Both the position numbers and the translations under genes were made by a program. A stretch of DNA of 64,000 nucleotides from Haliangium sp963772315 (GTDB taxonomy: Bacteria > Myxococcota_A > Polyangia > Haliangiales > Haliangiaceae): the NCBI GenBank assembly GCA_963772315.1, contig CAVYWJ010000004.1:3100001-3164000 (forward strand), given 5' to 3'. Each line of letters starts with the position of its first letter. The first letter of the stretch is position 1. This document shows, piece by piece, positions 53,348-64,000 of the stretch. The notes beneath the pieces are model-generated. The model saw only the letters and a program-made list of their open reading frames with translations. It was not told where the DNA came from and did no database searches.

Positions 53348-55240
53348 TCATTCCTCGGGGCCTACGGTGTCCTGCCTGCTGCCTCCGGGTGCTGCCGGCG
53401 GGGGCGCGAGCGGCAGCTCGACCGTGAAGACCGCGCCCCGGCCCGGGCCGTCGCTGCGGAATGACAGCGAGCCGCCGAGCTGCTGTATCAGATTGGCACT
53501 GGAGTGCAGGCCGATACCGCTGCCGTCCTGCTTGGTGGTGAAGCCCAGGCGAAAGAGCTTCTCGCGATGCTCGGCGGCGATGCCCGCGCCGTTGTCCTCG
53601 ATGTGGATCCGTACGCGCTCCGGGGCAGCAGGCTCGGCGCGGATGCACAGCCGCGGGTCGCGCGCGCCGCTCTCGCGCAGCGACTGGCGAGCATTGCTGA
53701 TCAGATTGACCAGGATCTCCATCACCCGGTGCCGGTCGATGCACAGCGGCGGCAGCTCGGCGATCTCGCGCTCGACCGCGATGCCGAGCTCAGCCCACGA
53801 CGGCGCCTGCAGATGCAGCACCGCATCCAGGAGCTCGGTCACGGACACGGTCTCGAGCACACCGAGCGAGCGGGCATGGCTCTGCTGGGCATGGATGACC
53901 CGGGTCAGGTGCTCCACGCTCTTGTGCAGCGAGCCGATCTCGCGCTCGATCTCTCGCTGCTGCTGCGTGAAGTGCTCGGCCAGGCCGCCGAGCACCTCGA
54001 GCAGATGCTGGCCCCTGGCGTCGTCGCGCAGGAACCGCTCGAGCCCGCCGGCGTGCTCCTCCATCAGCGCCACGGCCCGCGAGAGATGCCCGGTGCGGAG
54101 CGCCTGCACATCGCGCTCGAGCATGGCCACGGACAGCGCGGTGTGGCTGAGCACGTTGCCGACGTTGTGCAGCACCTCGCCGGCCACCGAGGCCATGCCA
54201 GCCTGGCGCGAGACCCGCACGAGCTCCTGGTGCAGCTGGCGCCTCTCGGCCTCGGCGCGCTTGCGCTCGGTGATGTCGCGACAGAACACCGTCACCCCGG
54301 CGACCTGCCCATGCACCAGGATCGGCTGGATCATGGTCTCGCGATACGCCGCCGCCTCGTGCTCGGGCGGCTCCTCGAACCGCGCCGGGCCTGCGCCGGC
54401 GAGCGCGCGCTCGATGGGGGGCCGCCAGCGCGCCCACTGCGACGGACCGAGGACATCCGCCAGCGCGTCACCGGCCCTGGGCGCCAGCGCGCCGGCGGTC
54501 GCCATGCTGGCGAACGCGCGGTTGTGGAGCACCAGGCGACAGGCAGGATCGATCGAGCAGATCGCGGCCATGGCGCTGTCGAACAGCGCGTCGAGCTGGC
54601 GCTCGTTGTGCTCGCTGGCGATCAGCGCGTCCTCGACCCCGGCCAGGGTGCGCTGCTGCGCGCGTTCGTACATATGGCCGAGCATGCCGACCAGGCCGAT
54701 GGCCAGGGCCGCCGACAGCACGGTCTCGCTCGCATCCCAGCTCGTTACCAGCGCCAGCGGCAGGCTCCATCCCATGCGATGCAGCAGCAGCGACACGCCC
54801 GTCTGCAGCACGGCCACGGCGACGAAGATCCGCCCGTGGCGCGGACCGAGCATGAACAGCGCGAACAGCACCATCAGCGCCGGCCAGGGCGAGATGCTCG
54901 CCGCCAGGCCGCGCTCGGTCCAGCTGACGAAGATCACGCTCGCGAAGCTCCACACCAGCAGCAGGGTCGTCGGCCCCTCGACCGCCTGGGTTCGCCGCAT
55001 CTGCACGCTGGCGCCGACCGCGAGTACGATGGCCACGAGGATGAACGGCAGCGACGACCACTGGCGCTCCTGGATCGCGAGCCCCGCGATGACCGTGGTC
55101 CCCAGGGCCACCGCCACGCAGACCTGCAGGCCCACGCGCAAGCGCATCTGCTGCAGGAACGACGCGCGCTGCTGCGCGGGCGTGTGCTCCGGGACCTCTG
55201 CCGGCGCCCCTGCGAGGCCCTGGGCGGAAGCGACCATCAT
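53348..55240 (-). CDS. Membrane sensor histidine kinase, tandem paralogue 6 of 6
   Basis: 630 aa, ATG at 55240 (MMVASAQGL; the next Met is equally possible). Same architecture: multi-helix sensor (LPFILVAIVLAVGASVQ, SPWPALMVLFALFMLG), PAS (AAICSIDPACRLVLHN; GVTVFCRDITERKRAE), H-box, N-box EILVNLISNARQSL, G1 IEDNGAGIAA, G2 GSGIGLHSSANLIQQLGG. The H-box has diverged: GEVLHNVGNVLSHTALS replaces the NSTG(V/I)S of the other five, the most different in the array. It is the first gene of the array in transcription order and starts 20 bases after the end of the aminopeptidase gene, so it may be read through from that promoter. Confidence 0.93.
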   Translation of the reverse strand: MMVASAQGLAGAPAEVPEHTPAQQRASFLQQMRLRVGLQVCVAVALGTTVIAGLAIQERQWSSLPFILVAIVLAVGASVQMRRTQAVEGPTTLLLVWSFASVIFVSWTERGLAASISPWPALMVLFALFMLGPRHGRIFVAVAVLQTGVSLLLHRMGWSLPLALVTSWDASETVLSAALAIGLVGMLGHMYERAQQRTLAGVEDALIASEHNERQLDALFDSAMAAICSIDPACRLVLHNRAFASMATAGALAPRAGDALADVLGPSQWARWRPPIERALAGAGPARFEEPPEHEAAAYRETMIQPILVHGQVAGVTVFCRDITERKRAEAERRQLHQELVRVSRQAGMASVAGEVLHNVGNVLSHTALSVAMLERDVQALRTGHLSRAVALMEEHAGGLERFLRDDARGQHLLEVLGGLAEHFTQQQREIEREIGSLHKSVEHLTRVIHAQQSHARSLGVLETVSVTELLDAVLHLQAPSWAELGIAVEREIAELPPLCIDRHRVMEILVNLISNARQSLRESGARDPRLCIRAEPAAPERVRIHIEDNGAGIAAEHREKLFRLGFTTKQDGSGIGLHSSANLIQQLGGSLSFRSDGPGRGAVFTVELPLAPPPAAPGGSRQDTVGPEE

Positions 55241-55261
55241 GTCATCCGGTGGCGTATGGAC

Positions 55262-56725
<1,464 letters not shown>

Positions 56726-56795
56726 GGGCCCGAGTATGCCTCGACTGGGCGCGCGCTTGCGTGCACCGCGCACGCATTCGCGATACACCAGGCCC

Positions 56796-59051
<2,256 letters not shown>

Positions 59052-59098
59052 GCCGCCCCGGCGCCCCGGCGCCAGCTCGGGCGCCGGGCGCCGTCCGC

Positions 59099-59818
59099 TC
59101 AGGCCGTGACGTTGTCGCTGTTGTTGCCGGCCAGCTCGTCGGGCACGTCGCCGACGATCTCGCGGTCCTCGTTGACCTGCAGGTCGCGGAAGTAGCGGCG
59201 AAACTCGTGCTCGCGGCCGAGCTCGGCCAGCAGGGCGCGGATCATTCGCTTGGCCACCTTGTTGTAGGCGATGAGGAAGCTCGTGCGGGCCTGGCTCAAC
59301 GAGCCCGTGCCCGCGCTGGCGCTGTTGGTGGCGCTCTGCTTGCCGTGGAGCGCGTCGTCCAGGGCTTGCCGCGACGCCGCGATGTCGGTCTGCCACCGGG
59401 CCGCCTCCGGCAGCGTGGCGCTGGCCGGCAGCGCGAAGCCGCGCAGCACGGCGTCGCCTTGCGCCAGCAGGTCCTCGGGCTTCTGCTGGCTGATGCGGCC
59501 GAGCTTGCCGCCGGCGAAGAAGGCCGCGATGTCGACCCCGCTGCTGGCCGGCAGCGACTGCAGGTGGAAGAAGAAGCGGCGCAGGTGGTCGCGCATCTCC
59601 TCCGTGGTCTCGACGACGCTGCCGCGGCCGAGGCGCTCGATGCTCCTGGGCGCGCCCACCCCCAGCAGCTCGGCCTCGACACCCTCGACGCGGCCCAGCA
59701 CCAGCCGGCGCAGCGCAGCGACGTCGACCAGCTCCGATGCACCGATGAGCGACTCGCTCTGGCGGTAGAAGTACCGGCCATACACGCTCACCTCTTGATA
59801 ATCGATATGCGGATCCAT
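59099..59818 (-). CDS. Unknown helical protein (239 aa), second of two related genes
   Basis: Not recognised. ATG at 59818 with a GGGAGG ribosome site five bases upstream. Soluble, mostly alpha-helical, no signal or TM. Features are an N-terminal Tyr-rich stretch (YQEVSVYGRYFYRQSES), a central LQSLPASSGVDIAAFFAGGK, and a coiled segment with SRQALDDALHGKQ (about 157-169) and SFLIAYNKVAKRMIRALLAE, ending in an acidic/Asn tail (DELAGNNSDN). Ordered similarity to the protein at 17197-18006 (PEDLLAQGDAVLRG versus PGDLAEYATVVVALLRG, then RQALDD) and a shared upstream layout suggest a small paralogous family. The location between recG and minisatellite 3 gives no functional clue. Confidence 0.72.
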   Translation of the reverse strand: MDPHIDYQEVSVYGRYFYRQSESLIGASELVDVAALRRLVLGRVEGVEAELLGVGAPRSIERLGRGSVVETTEEMRDHLRRFFFHLQSLPASSGVDIAAFFAGGKLGRISQQKPEDLLAQGDAVLRGFALPASATLPEAARWQTDIAASRQALDDALHGKQSATNSASAGTGSLSQARTSFLIAYNKVAKRMIRALLAELGREHEFRRYFRDLQVNEDREIVGDVPDELAGNNSDNVTA

Positions 59819-59900
59819 GATTGCCTCCCGCGAGTGCGGTCTGAGTATTGGTAATACGCACGAAACCCCGGCCGCGCACCCCCCTGGTAACGATTTTCGT

Positions 59901-59930
59901 CAAAAAAATGAAAACTCAGAATTCTTCTGA
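59901..59930 (-). terminator. Hairpin plus T7 tract (attenuator-like)
   Basis: On the minus strand TCAGAA-GAA-TTCTGA (59930-59916) is followed by GTTTTCA and seven T (59908-59902), about 85 bases before the ATG at 59818. It resembles a weak intrinsic terminator sitting between the 18-bp element and the gene, in the same order as at 16989-17074. Confidence 0.45.
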
Positions 59931-59938
59931 TCCATGCA

Positions 59939-59956
59939 CCTAAGAGTTTTTCTGAG
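59939..59956 (-). promoter_or_regulatory. 18-bp element CTCAGAAAAACTCTTAGG, copy 2
   Basis: Matches the element at 16989-17006 in 17 of 18 positions. It is 120 bases upstream of the ATG at 59818 and on the gene's strand, with minisatellite 3 on its far side, as in copy 1. Confidence 0.6.
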
Positions 59957-60048
59957 ACGGCCGTCCGACGCTCCCGACGCACGCGCGCGGACTCGTACGA
60001 CGGCACCCAAACCCGGTCGAAGGTGTGGATCCGATCACATGACGGCCG

Positions 60049-60552
60049 CCGAACCCGGGCGGATGCCAGACTGGCGCGCCAGGACGCCGTCCTGCCCCGG
60101 TCGGATCCGCGACTCGGCGCCCGGGAGCACCTCCGCCCGCGGGCGGAGACCGACTCTGCGGTCAGAGGCACCGTCCTCCCGGGTTCGGACCGCCTCTCGG
60201 CGACCGAGTTGCCCATCCGCCCGCGGTTGGATCCTCCGCTCGCCGGCTCGAAATGTATTCTGCCTTGCTTTCATCCCCCTCCCGACACCCAAGGTGACCA
60301 TCGGCGCGCGGGCGGATGCCGATCTGGCGCGCCAGCAAGGGGAGCGCCCAGGTTGGCGGGCGCTCCGGGTTCACGAGCGCCGCGTCCGCCCGGGTTGGGA
60401 TGGCGGCCTGGCGCGCCAGCCTGGCATCCGCCCGGGTTGGGATGGCGCGCCGGGGTTTCGAGCGCCGCATCCGCCCGGGTTGGGATGGCGCGCCGGGGTT
60501 TCGAGCGCCGCATCCGCCCGGGTTGGGATGGCGCTCCGGGCCGCGAATCGCC
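60049..60552. repeat. Minisatellite 3: degenerate then regular 43-bp units
   Basis: The regular part has units starting at 60382 (42 bp), 60424, 60467 and 60510 (43 bp each); 60424-60466 and 60467-60509 are identical. The core is GCATCCGCCCGGGTTGGGAT followed by GGCGCGCCGGGG. Further left, decayed copies recur at roughly 39-48 base spacing from about 60049, recognisable by CCGCCCG-GGTTGGA and GCGCGCC. The array lies between the divergent helical-protein gene (59818) and the FMN reductase (60595). Arg-rich open frames across it are repeat artefacts. Confidence 0.85.
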
Positions 60553-60594
60553 GGCACCGCGCGCGCGCGTTGCGTTCGCGGTAACCTCGTCAGC

Positions 60595-61161
60595 ATGGCA
60601 ACCATCATCGGCATCTCCGGCTCGCTCCGGCGTGCGTCGTACAACACGGCGCTCCTCCACGCCGCCGCCGGGCTCGCTCCGCCCGGGCTCACCATCGAGA
60701 TCGCTTCGATCCGCGACATCCCGCTCTACGACGGCGATGTCGAGGACGAGCACGGCGTACCCGAGCCCGTGCGCAAGCTCCAGGATCGCATCGCGGCCGC
60801 GGACGGCCTGCTCCTGGTCACGCCCGAGTACAACAACTCCATCCCCGGCGTGCTCAAGAACGCGATCGACTGGCTGTCGCGCCCGCCCAAGGAGGTCCCG
60901 CGCGTGTTCGGCGGCAAGCTCGTGGCGCTGATGGGCGCGACCCCCGGCCAGGGCGGCACCGCGCTCGCGCACACCGCATGGCTGCCCGTGCTGCGGACCC
61001 TGGGCACGCAGCCGTGGTTCGGGCCGCGCGCGTACATCTCCGGCGCCGCCAAGGTGTTCGACGCCGAGCAGCGCATGGTCGACGAGGCCGCGCGCGCGAC
61101 CGTGACCAGGTTCGTGACCGGCCTGGCCGAGCTGGTCGCGCAGCGAGGAGGCGGGCGATGA
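60595..61161 (+). CDS. NADPH-dependent FMN reductase family protein
   Basis: 188 aa, ATG at 60595. Flavodoxin-like fold with the FMN phosphate loop GISGSLRRASYNTALL (about 6-21), the LLLVTPEYNNSIPGVLKNAI stretch (about 75-94) and MGATPGQGGTALAH, all as in the chromate/azo/quinone-reductase-type FMN_red family. These cytosolic enzymes reduce flavins or quinones with NAD(P)H and are linked to oxidative-stress protection. The stop overlaps the start of a pirin gene by four bases (ATGA), and pirins with quercetinase-like activity are often paired with such reductases. No ribosome site is obvious upstream. Confidence 0.92.
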   Translation: MATIIGISGSLRRASYNTALLHAAAGLAPPGLTIEIASIRDIPLYDGDVEDEHGVPEPVRKLQDRIAAADGLLLVTPEYNNSIPGVLKNAIDWLSRPPKEVPRVFGGKLVALMGATPGQGGTALAHTAWLPVLRTLGTQPWFGPRAYISGAAKVFDAEQRMVDEAARATVTRFVTGLAELVAQRGGGR

Positions 61162-62103
61162 GCTGGATCGCAACCCCCGAGCCGGTGTGCACCGAGAACC
61201 CCGCCGAGTCGACCATCGAGGTAGTGATCGAGGGCCGCTCGCGCAGCCTCGACGGCTTCGATGTCGCTCGCGTGCTGCCCGCGGCGGCGCGGCGGATGGT
61301 CGGCCCGTTCGTCTTCTTCGATCACATGGGCCCGGCCGCGCTCGCGCCCGGTCTGGGCATGGACGTGCGCCCGCATCCTCACATCCACCTGGCCACGGTC
61401 ACGTACCTCTTCGAGGGCGAGATCCTGCACCGCGACAGCATCGGCTCCGAGCTGACGATCCGCCCGGGCGCGATCAACTGGATGACGGCCGGGCGGGGCA
61501 TCGTCCACTCCGAGCGCACCCCGGCCGACGTGCGCGCGAGCGGCCCGCGCCTGCACGGGCTGCAGCTCTGGATCGCGCTGCCGCAGGCGCACGAGGACAC
61601 CGAGCCGAGCTTCTCGCATCATCCCGCCGCGTCGCTGCCCGAGCGTCGGCGATGCTGGCGTGGTCCTGCGCGTGCTCGCGGGCTCGGCGTACGGGGCCAC
61701 GTCGCCGGTGCCCGTGCTCTCGCCGCTCCTCTATGTCGAGGCCATGCTCGACGCCGGCGCACGGCTCGCGATCCCGTGCGACTACGAGGAGCGCGCCGTG
61801 TACGTGGTCGAGGGCGAGGTCTCGTGCGAGAGGAAGCGGCTCGCGCCTCGTAGCATGGCGGTGCTCGGGCGCGGGACCGAGCCCGTGCTGGAGGCGCACA
61901 CGCCCGCGCGGATCATGTTGATCGGCGGCGCGCCGCTCGATGGGCCGCGGTACATCTGGTGGAACTTCGTGTCGAGCTCGCAGGAGCGCATCGAGCAGGC
62001 CGCGCGCGACTGGCGCGAGGGCCGCTTCCCCAAGGTGCCGGGCGACGAGGTCGAGTTCATCCCGCTCGACCAGGAGCCGCACTTCTCGCGCACCCCGCGC
62101 TGA
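61158..62103 (+). pseudogene. Pirin-family protein with one frameshift
   Basis: ATG at 61158 overlapping the reductase stop. The N-terminal cupin is intact: ARRMVGPFVFFDHMGPAAL, metal-binding His in RPHPHIHLATVTYLFEG, IRPGAINWMTAGRGIVHSER. The frame is lost after PAASLPE, and the second cupin (VGDAGVVLRVLAGSAYGA ... CDYEERAVYVVEGEVS ... LIGGAPLDGPRYIWWNFVSS) is in another frame ending at 62103. One surplus C at about 61643-61646 (GAGCGTCGGC) accounts for it. Length after repair, about 314 aa, is close to normal for the family. If real, only the first cupin would be made. Pirins are iron-binding redox-sensing or quercetin-dioxygenase-like proteins. Confidence 0.84.
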
Positions 62104-62185
62104 TCAGCGTCGCATCGCGCGCTGATCTTTCCAGCGCTTACGCCGAGCGCTGGCGTCTGGCGCAGTCCTTGCTCTGCTTCCGGAC

Positions 62186-62839
62186 ATGCAGCCCATCTCG
62201 CATGTTCGTCGTGGCACGCGCGGCCGGTGCGATCCGTGCGGCCTGCGTCATCTCTTCCTCCTCGCGGGAATCATGATCCCGCTCATGCGCGCGGGACCGG
62301 TGCGCGCGCAGCCGCAGTCGCCCGCGGTCGCCTCCAGCGGCGCGGTGCCGGACGAGAAGAGCCCGGCCACCGCGCTGCAGCTGTCCTTGCTCGGCACCGG
62401 CGCGGGCTTTGGCATGATGGTGGCCGGAGCCCGGTGGGACTCGAGCGGGCTCTCGCTGGCGGGGTTCGCCGTCACCCTGGTCGGCCCCAGCGCCGGTCAC
62501 TTCTATGCCGGCGAGGCCGGGCGCGGGCTGGCCCACACCGGCCTGCGCGCGGGCGCGGTCGGCGCGATCCTGGCCGGCGCCACGTGGGGCTTCTTCGATT
62601 GCTTCGATGTCTACGGCGAGGACACGTGCGAGTTCTCTCCGGGCGCCACGGTGCTGATCATCGGCGGCGTCGTGCTGGGGGCCGGCTCGACGATCTACAG
62701 CCTGTACGACGCGCCCCGCGCGGCCCGGCGCCACAACGCCAGGGAGCGCCGGCTGTTCCTGGTGCCCGCGCCGATGGGCGTCCAGTCGTCCGGTGCCGGC
62801 AACACCGGCTTCGGGCTGCACCTCGGCGGCAGCTTCTGA
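62186..62839 (+). CDS. Small integral membrane protein of unknown function
   Basis: 217 aa from the ATG at 62186, the only in-frame start before the first hydrophobic segment. The first 46 residues include a signal-like stretch (LFLLAGIMIPLMRAGPVRAQ). Three or four further hydrophobic segments follow: LSLLGTGAGFGMMVAGA, LSLAGFAVTLVGPSAGHFYA, AGAVGAILAGATWGFF and TVLIIGGVVLGAGSTIYSLY. The pattern GPSAGHFYAGEAGRGLAHTG and a terminal aromatic (GSF) resemble small myxobacterial envelope proteins with 'GPS.GH.YAG' repeats. Two Cys (CFDVYGEDTC) could form a disulfide. I cannot assign a function. Confidence 0.68.
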   Translation: MQPISHVRRGTRGRCDPCGLRHLFLLAGIMIPLMRAGPVRAQPQSPAVASSGAVPDEKSPATALQLSLLGTGAGFGMMVAGARWDSSGLSLAGFAVTLVGPSAGHFYAGEAGRGLAHTGLRAGAVGAILAGATWGFFDCFDVYGEDTCEFSPGATVLIIGGVVLGAGSTIYSLYDAPRAARRHNARERRLFLVPAPMGVQSSGAGNTGFGLHLGGSF

Positions 62840-63022
62840 GCCTCTGCGCGGCTCGCGCCCGGTCCCGGCCTTGCCGCGACTGGCGATCCTTGCGATGAGC
62901 GGCCGCGTCCCATGAGCACCCGGGCAACCCTGCGCGCGACGCGCTGATCGCGACCGTTCGCTACCGCCGCGACCGCTGATTTCGGACATGGCGTCTGGTC
63001 TGGTGAGGACGGCCGGGCTAGC

Positions 63023-64000
63023 ATGCGCCGCATGACGAATGCGACGGAGCTCCATCGCGCGGTGCGCGCGCCCTACCAGAAGGGCGACCCGCTGCCGCGG
63101 CTCGATGTCGTGCGTGGCCTGCTCGACGCGGGCGCCGAGGTCAACGCGGTCGACGACGCGGGCTACACCCCGCTCATGCGCGCGGTGATGCTGAACGAAG
63201 GCGAGACGCAGGCCACGGAGGCGTGTCTGGCCGTGCTGCGATTGTTGCTGGAACGCGGCGCGCGCGTGTCCACGGGCGCGGATGTGGCGCTCTGGGTCCA
63301 CTCGCCCGTGGCGCACTACACGGCGCTGCTGGAGGGCGGCGCGCGTGTCGATGTCGTCGATGAGCGAGGGCGCACGCCGCTCCACGGCGCCGCGTCGGGT
63401 GGACGGCCGGCGCACGCCGCGCTGCTGCTCGCGCGGGGCGTGGATGTCAACGCGATCGACGGCCTGGGCAGGACCGCCCTGGGCACGGCGCTGGACGAGC
63501 GGGCAAGCCGTGGGTCAAGGCCAATCATCGCGGCGGCGCGTTCGCCGAGCTGATCGCGCTGCTGGAGCAGCACGGGGCGGTCGCGCGGGTGGCGCTGCCG
63601 GTGAGCGACGACCCGTTTGCGCCGGTCGCGATCGACGCGAGCGCGCTGCGCGCTGCGGTGGCGGCAGCGGCGTTCAACAGGTCGATCACCGCGACCGTGG
63701 CCGAGGACTTCAGCTCTGTGCAGGCGCTGGTCGCCGCTCTCAGAGACCACGGCGAGCCAGAGCAGCGCGTGGCCTTCTGCCTGCGTCTCGCGGCGCTGCT
63801 GCCCCGGCGCGATGTGGTGCTGCGCGGGGATAACGAGCTGCGCCGGCCGTTCGTGGTCCATGGGGACCTCACGGTCGAGGGGCACCTCGACATCGTCACA
63901 CAGGTGATGATCACCGGCGATCTCATCGTGCGTGGGTCGTTCGGGACGGGGGCAACGACTCGTGCGTCACGGTGGGGCACCACGTGCGCTGCCAGGCGCT
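63023..64000 (+). pseudogene. Ankyrin-repeat protein with C-terminal beta-helix-like part, frameshifted, 3' partial
   Basis: ATG at 63023 (or 63032). The N-terminal 155 residues contain ankyrin repeats: LLDAGAEVNAVDDAGYTPLM, LLLERGARVSTGADVAL and DVVDERGRTPLHGAASGGRP. The frame then runs off into RASRGSRPII, while the homologous continuation (KPWVKANHRGGAFAELIALL, LPVSDDPFAPVAIDASAL, VVHGDLTVEGHLDIVTQVMI) is in the next frame from about 63507. One missing G in GGG of GAGCGGGCAAG restores it. A further slip near 63945 precedes DSCVTVGHHVRCQA at the edge. The ankyrin plus 'GDL.V.G.L' ladder is a layout seen in myxobacterial hypothetical proteins. The gene continues beyond the window. Confidence 0.7.

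Noticed and set aside
43255..55240. Insertion sequences or recombinases explaining the kinase duplications
   Set aside because: No transposase, terminal inverted repeats or target-site duplications were seen between the paralogues.

Overview
The window reads as a high-GC Myxococcota chromosome, probably from the Haliangium/Polyangium side of the phylum. This is inferred from family content, because there is no rRNA or tRNA gene. The indicators are Ser/Thr kinases with C-terminal TPRs, an FHA-containing sigma-54 activator, an RHH-like/FHA fusion, many lipoproteins, long runs of histidine kinase paralogues and 42-43 bp minisatellites.

Layout. 1-2.7 kb: end of a beta-propeller protein and an exported amidohydrolase. 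2.7-14.3 kb (minus strand): the most unusual block. An FHA/GAF/AAA+/Fis regulator is translationally coupled to a 1440-aa kinase/cyclase-like/kinase/TM/TPR protein, and a second copy of that giant (1427 aa) follows. Three unlisted small ORFs (54-57 aa) follow the giants. All three share a lanthipeptide-type leader signature (L-x-LHRxTLRxL...E(L/M)...G) and have short, unrelated C-termini containing Cys/Ser/Thr. I see no RiPP modification enzyme in the window.

15-18 kb: two lipoproteins, a 42-bp minisatellite and an unknown helical protein. 18-24 kb: Uma2-like protein, M20 dipeptidase, an AAA ATPase/TOPRIM-like pair and an OPT transporter. 24-27 kb: clpS-clpA. 27-31 kb: a three-gene minus-strand set with catalytic M16 peptidase, degenerate M16 partner and a lipoprotein nuclease/phosphatase. 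31-35 kb: a second ATPase/TOPRIM-like pair, a Kef-type antiporter and a 43-bp minisatellite. 35-43 kb: saccharopine-dehydrogenase-like reductase, FadL-like porin, HEAT-type lipoprotein, RHH-like/FHA protein, gluzincin lipoprotein and an unknown protein.

43.2-55.2 kb: six tandem paralogous membrane histidine kinases with no response regulator among them. 55-59 kb: leucyl aminopeptidase diverging from recG. 59-64 kb: a second unknown helical protein sharing an upstream element with the one at 17.2 kb, a third minisatellite, an FMN reductase, a pirin, a membrane protein and an ankyrin protein running off the edge.

Caution on quality: at least eight otherwise well-conserved reading frames are broken by single-base indels, several in runs of three to five G or C. 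The breaks may be residual sequencing errors rather than real pseudogenes, and I flag each one.
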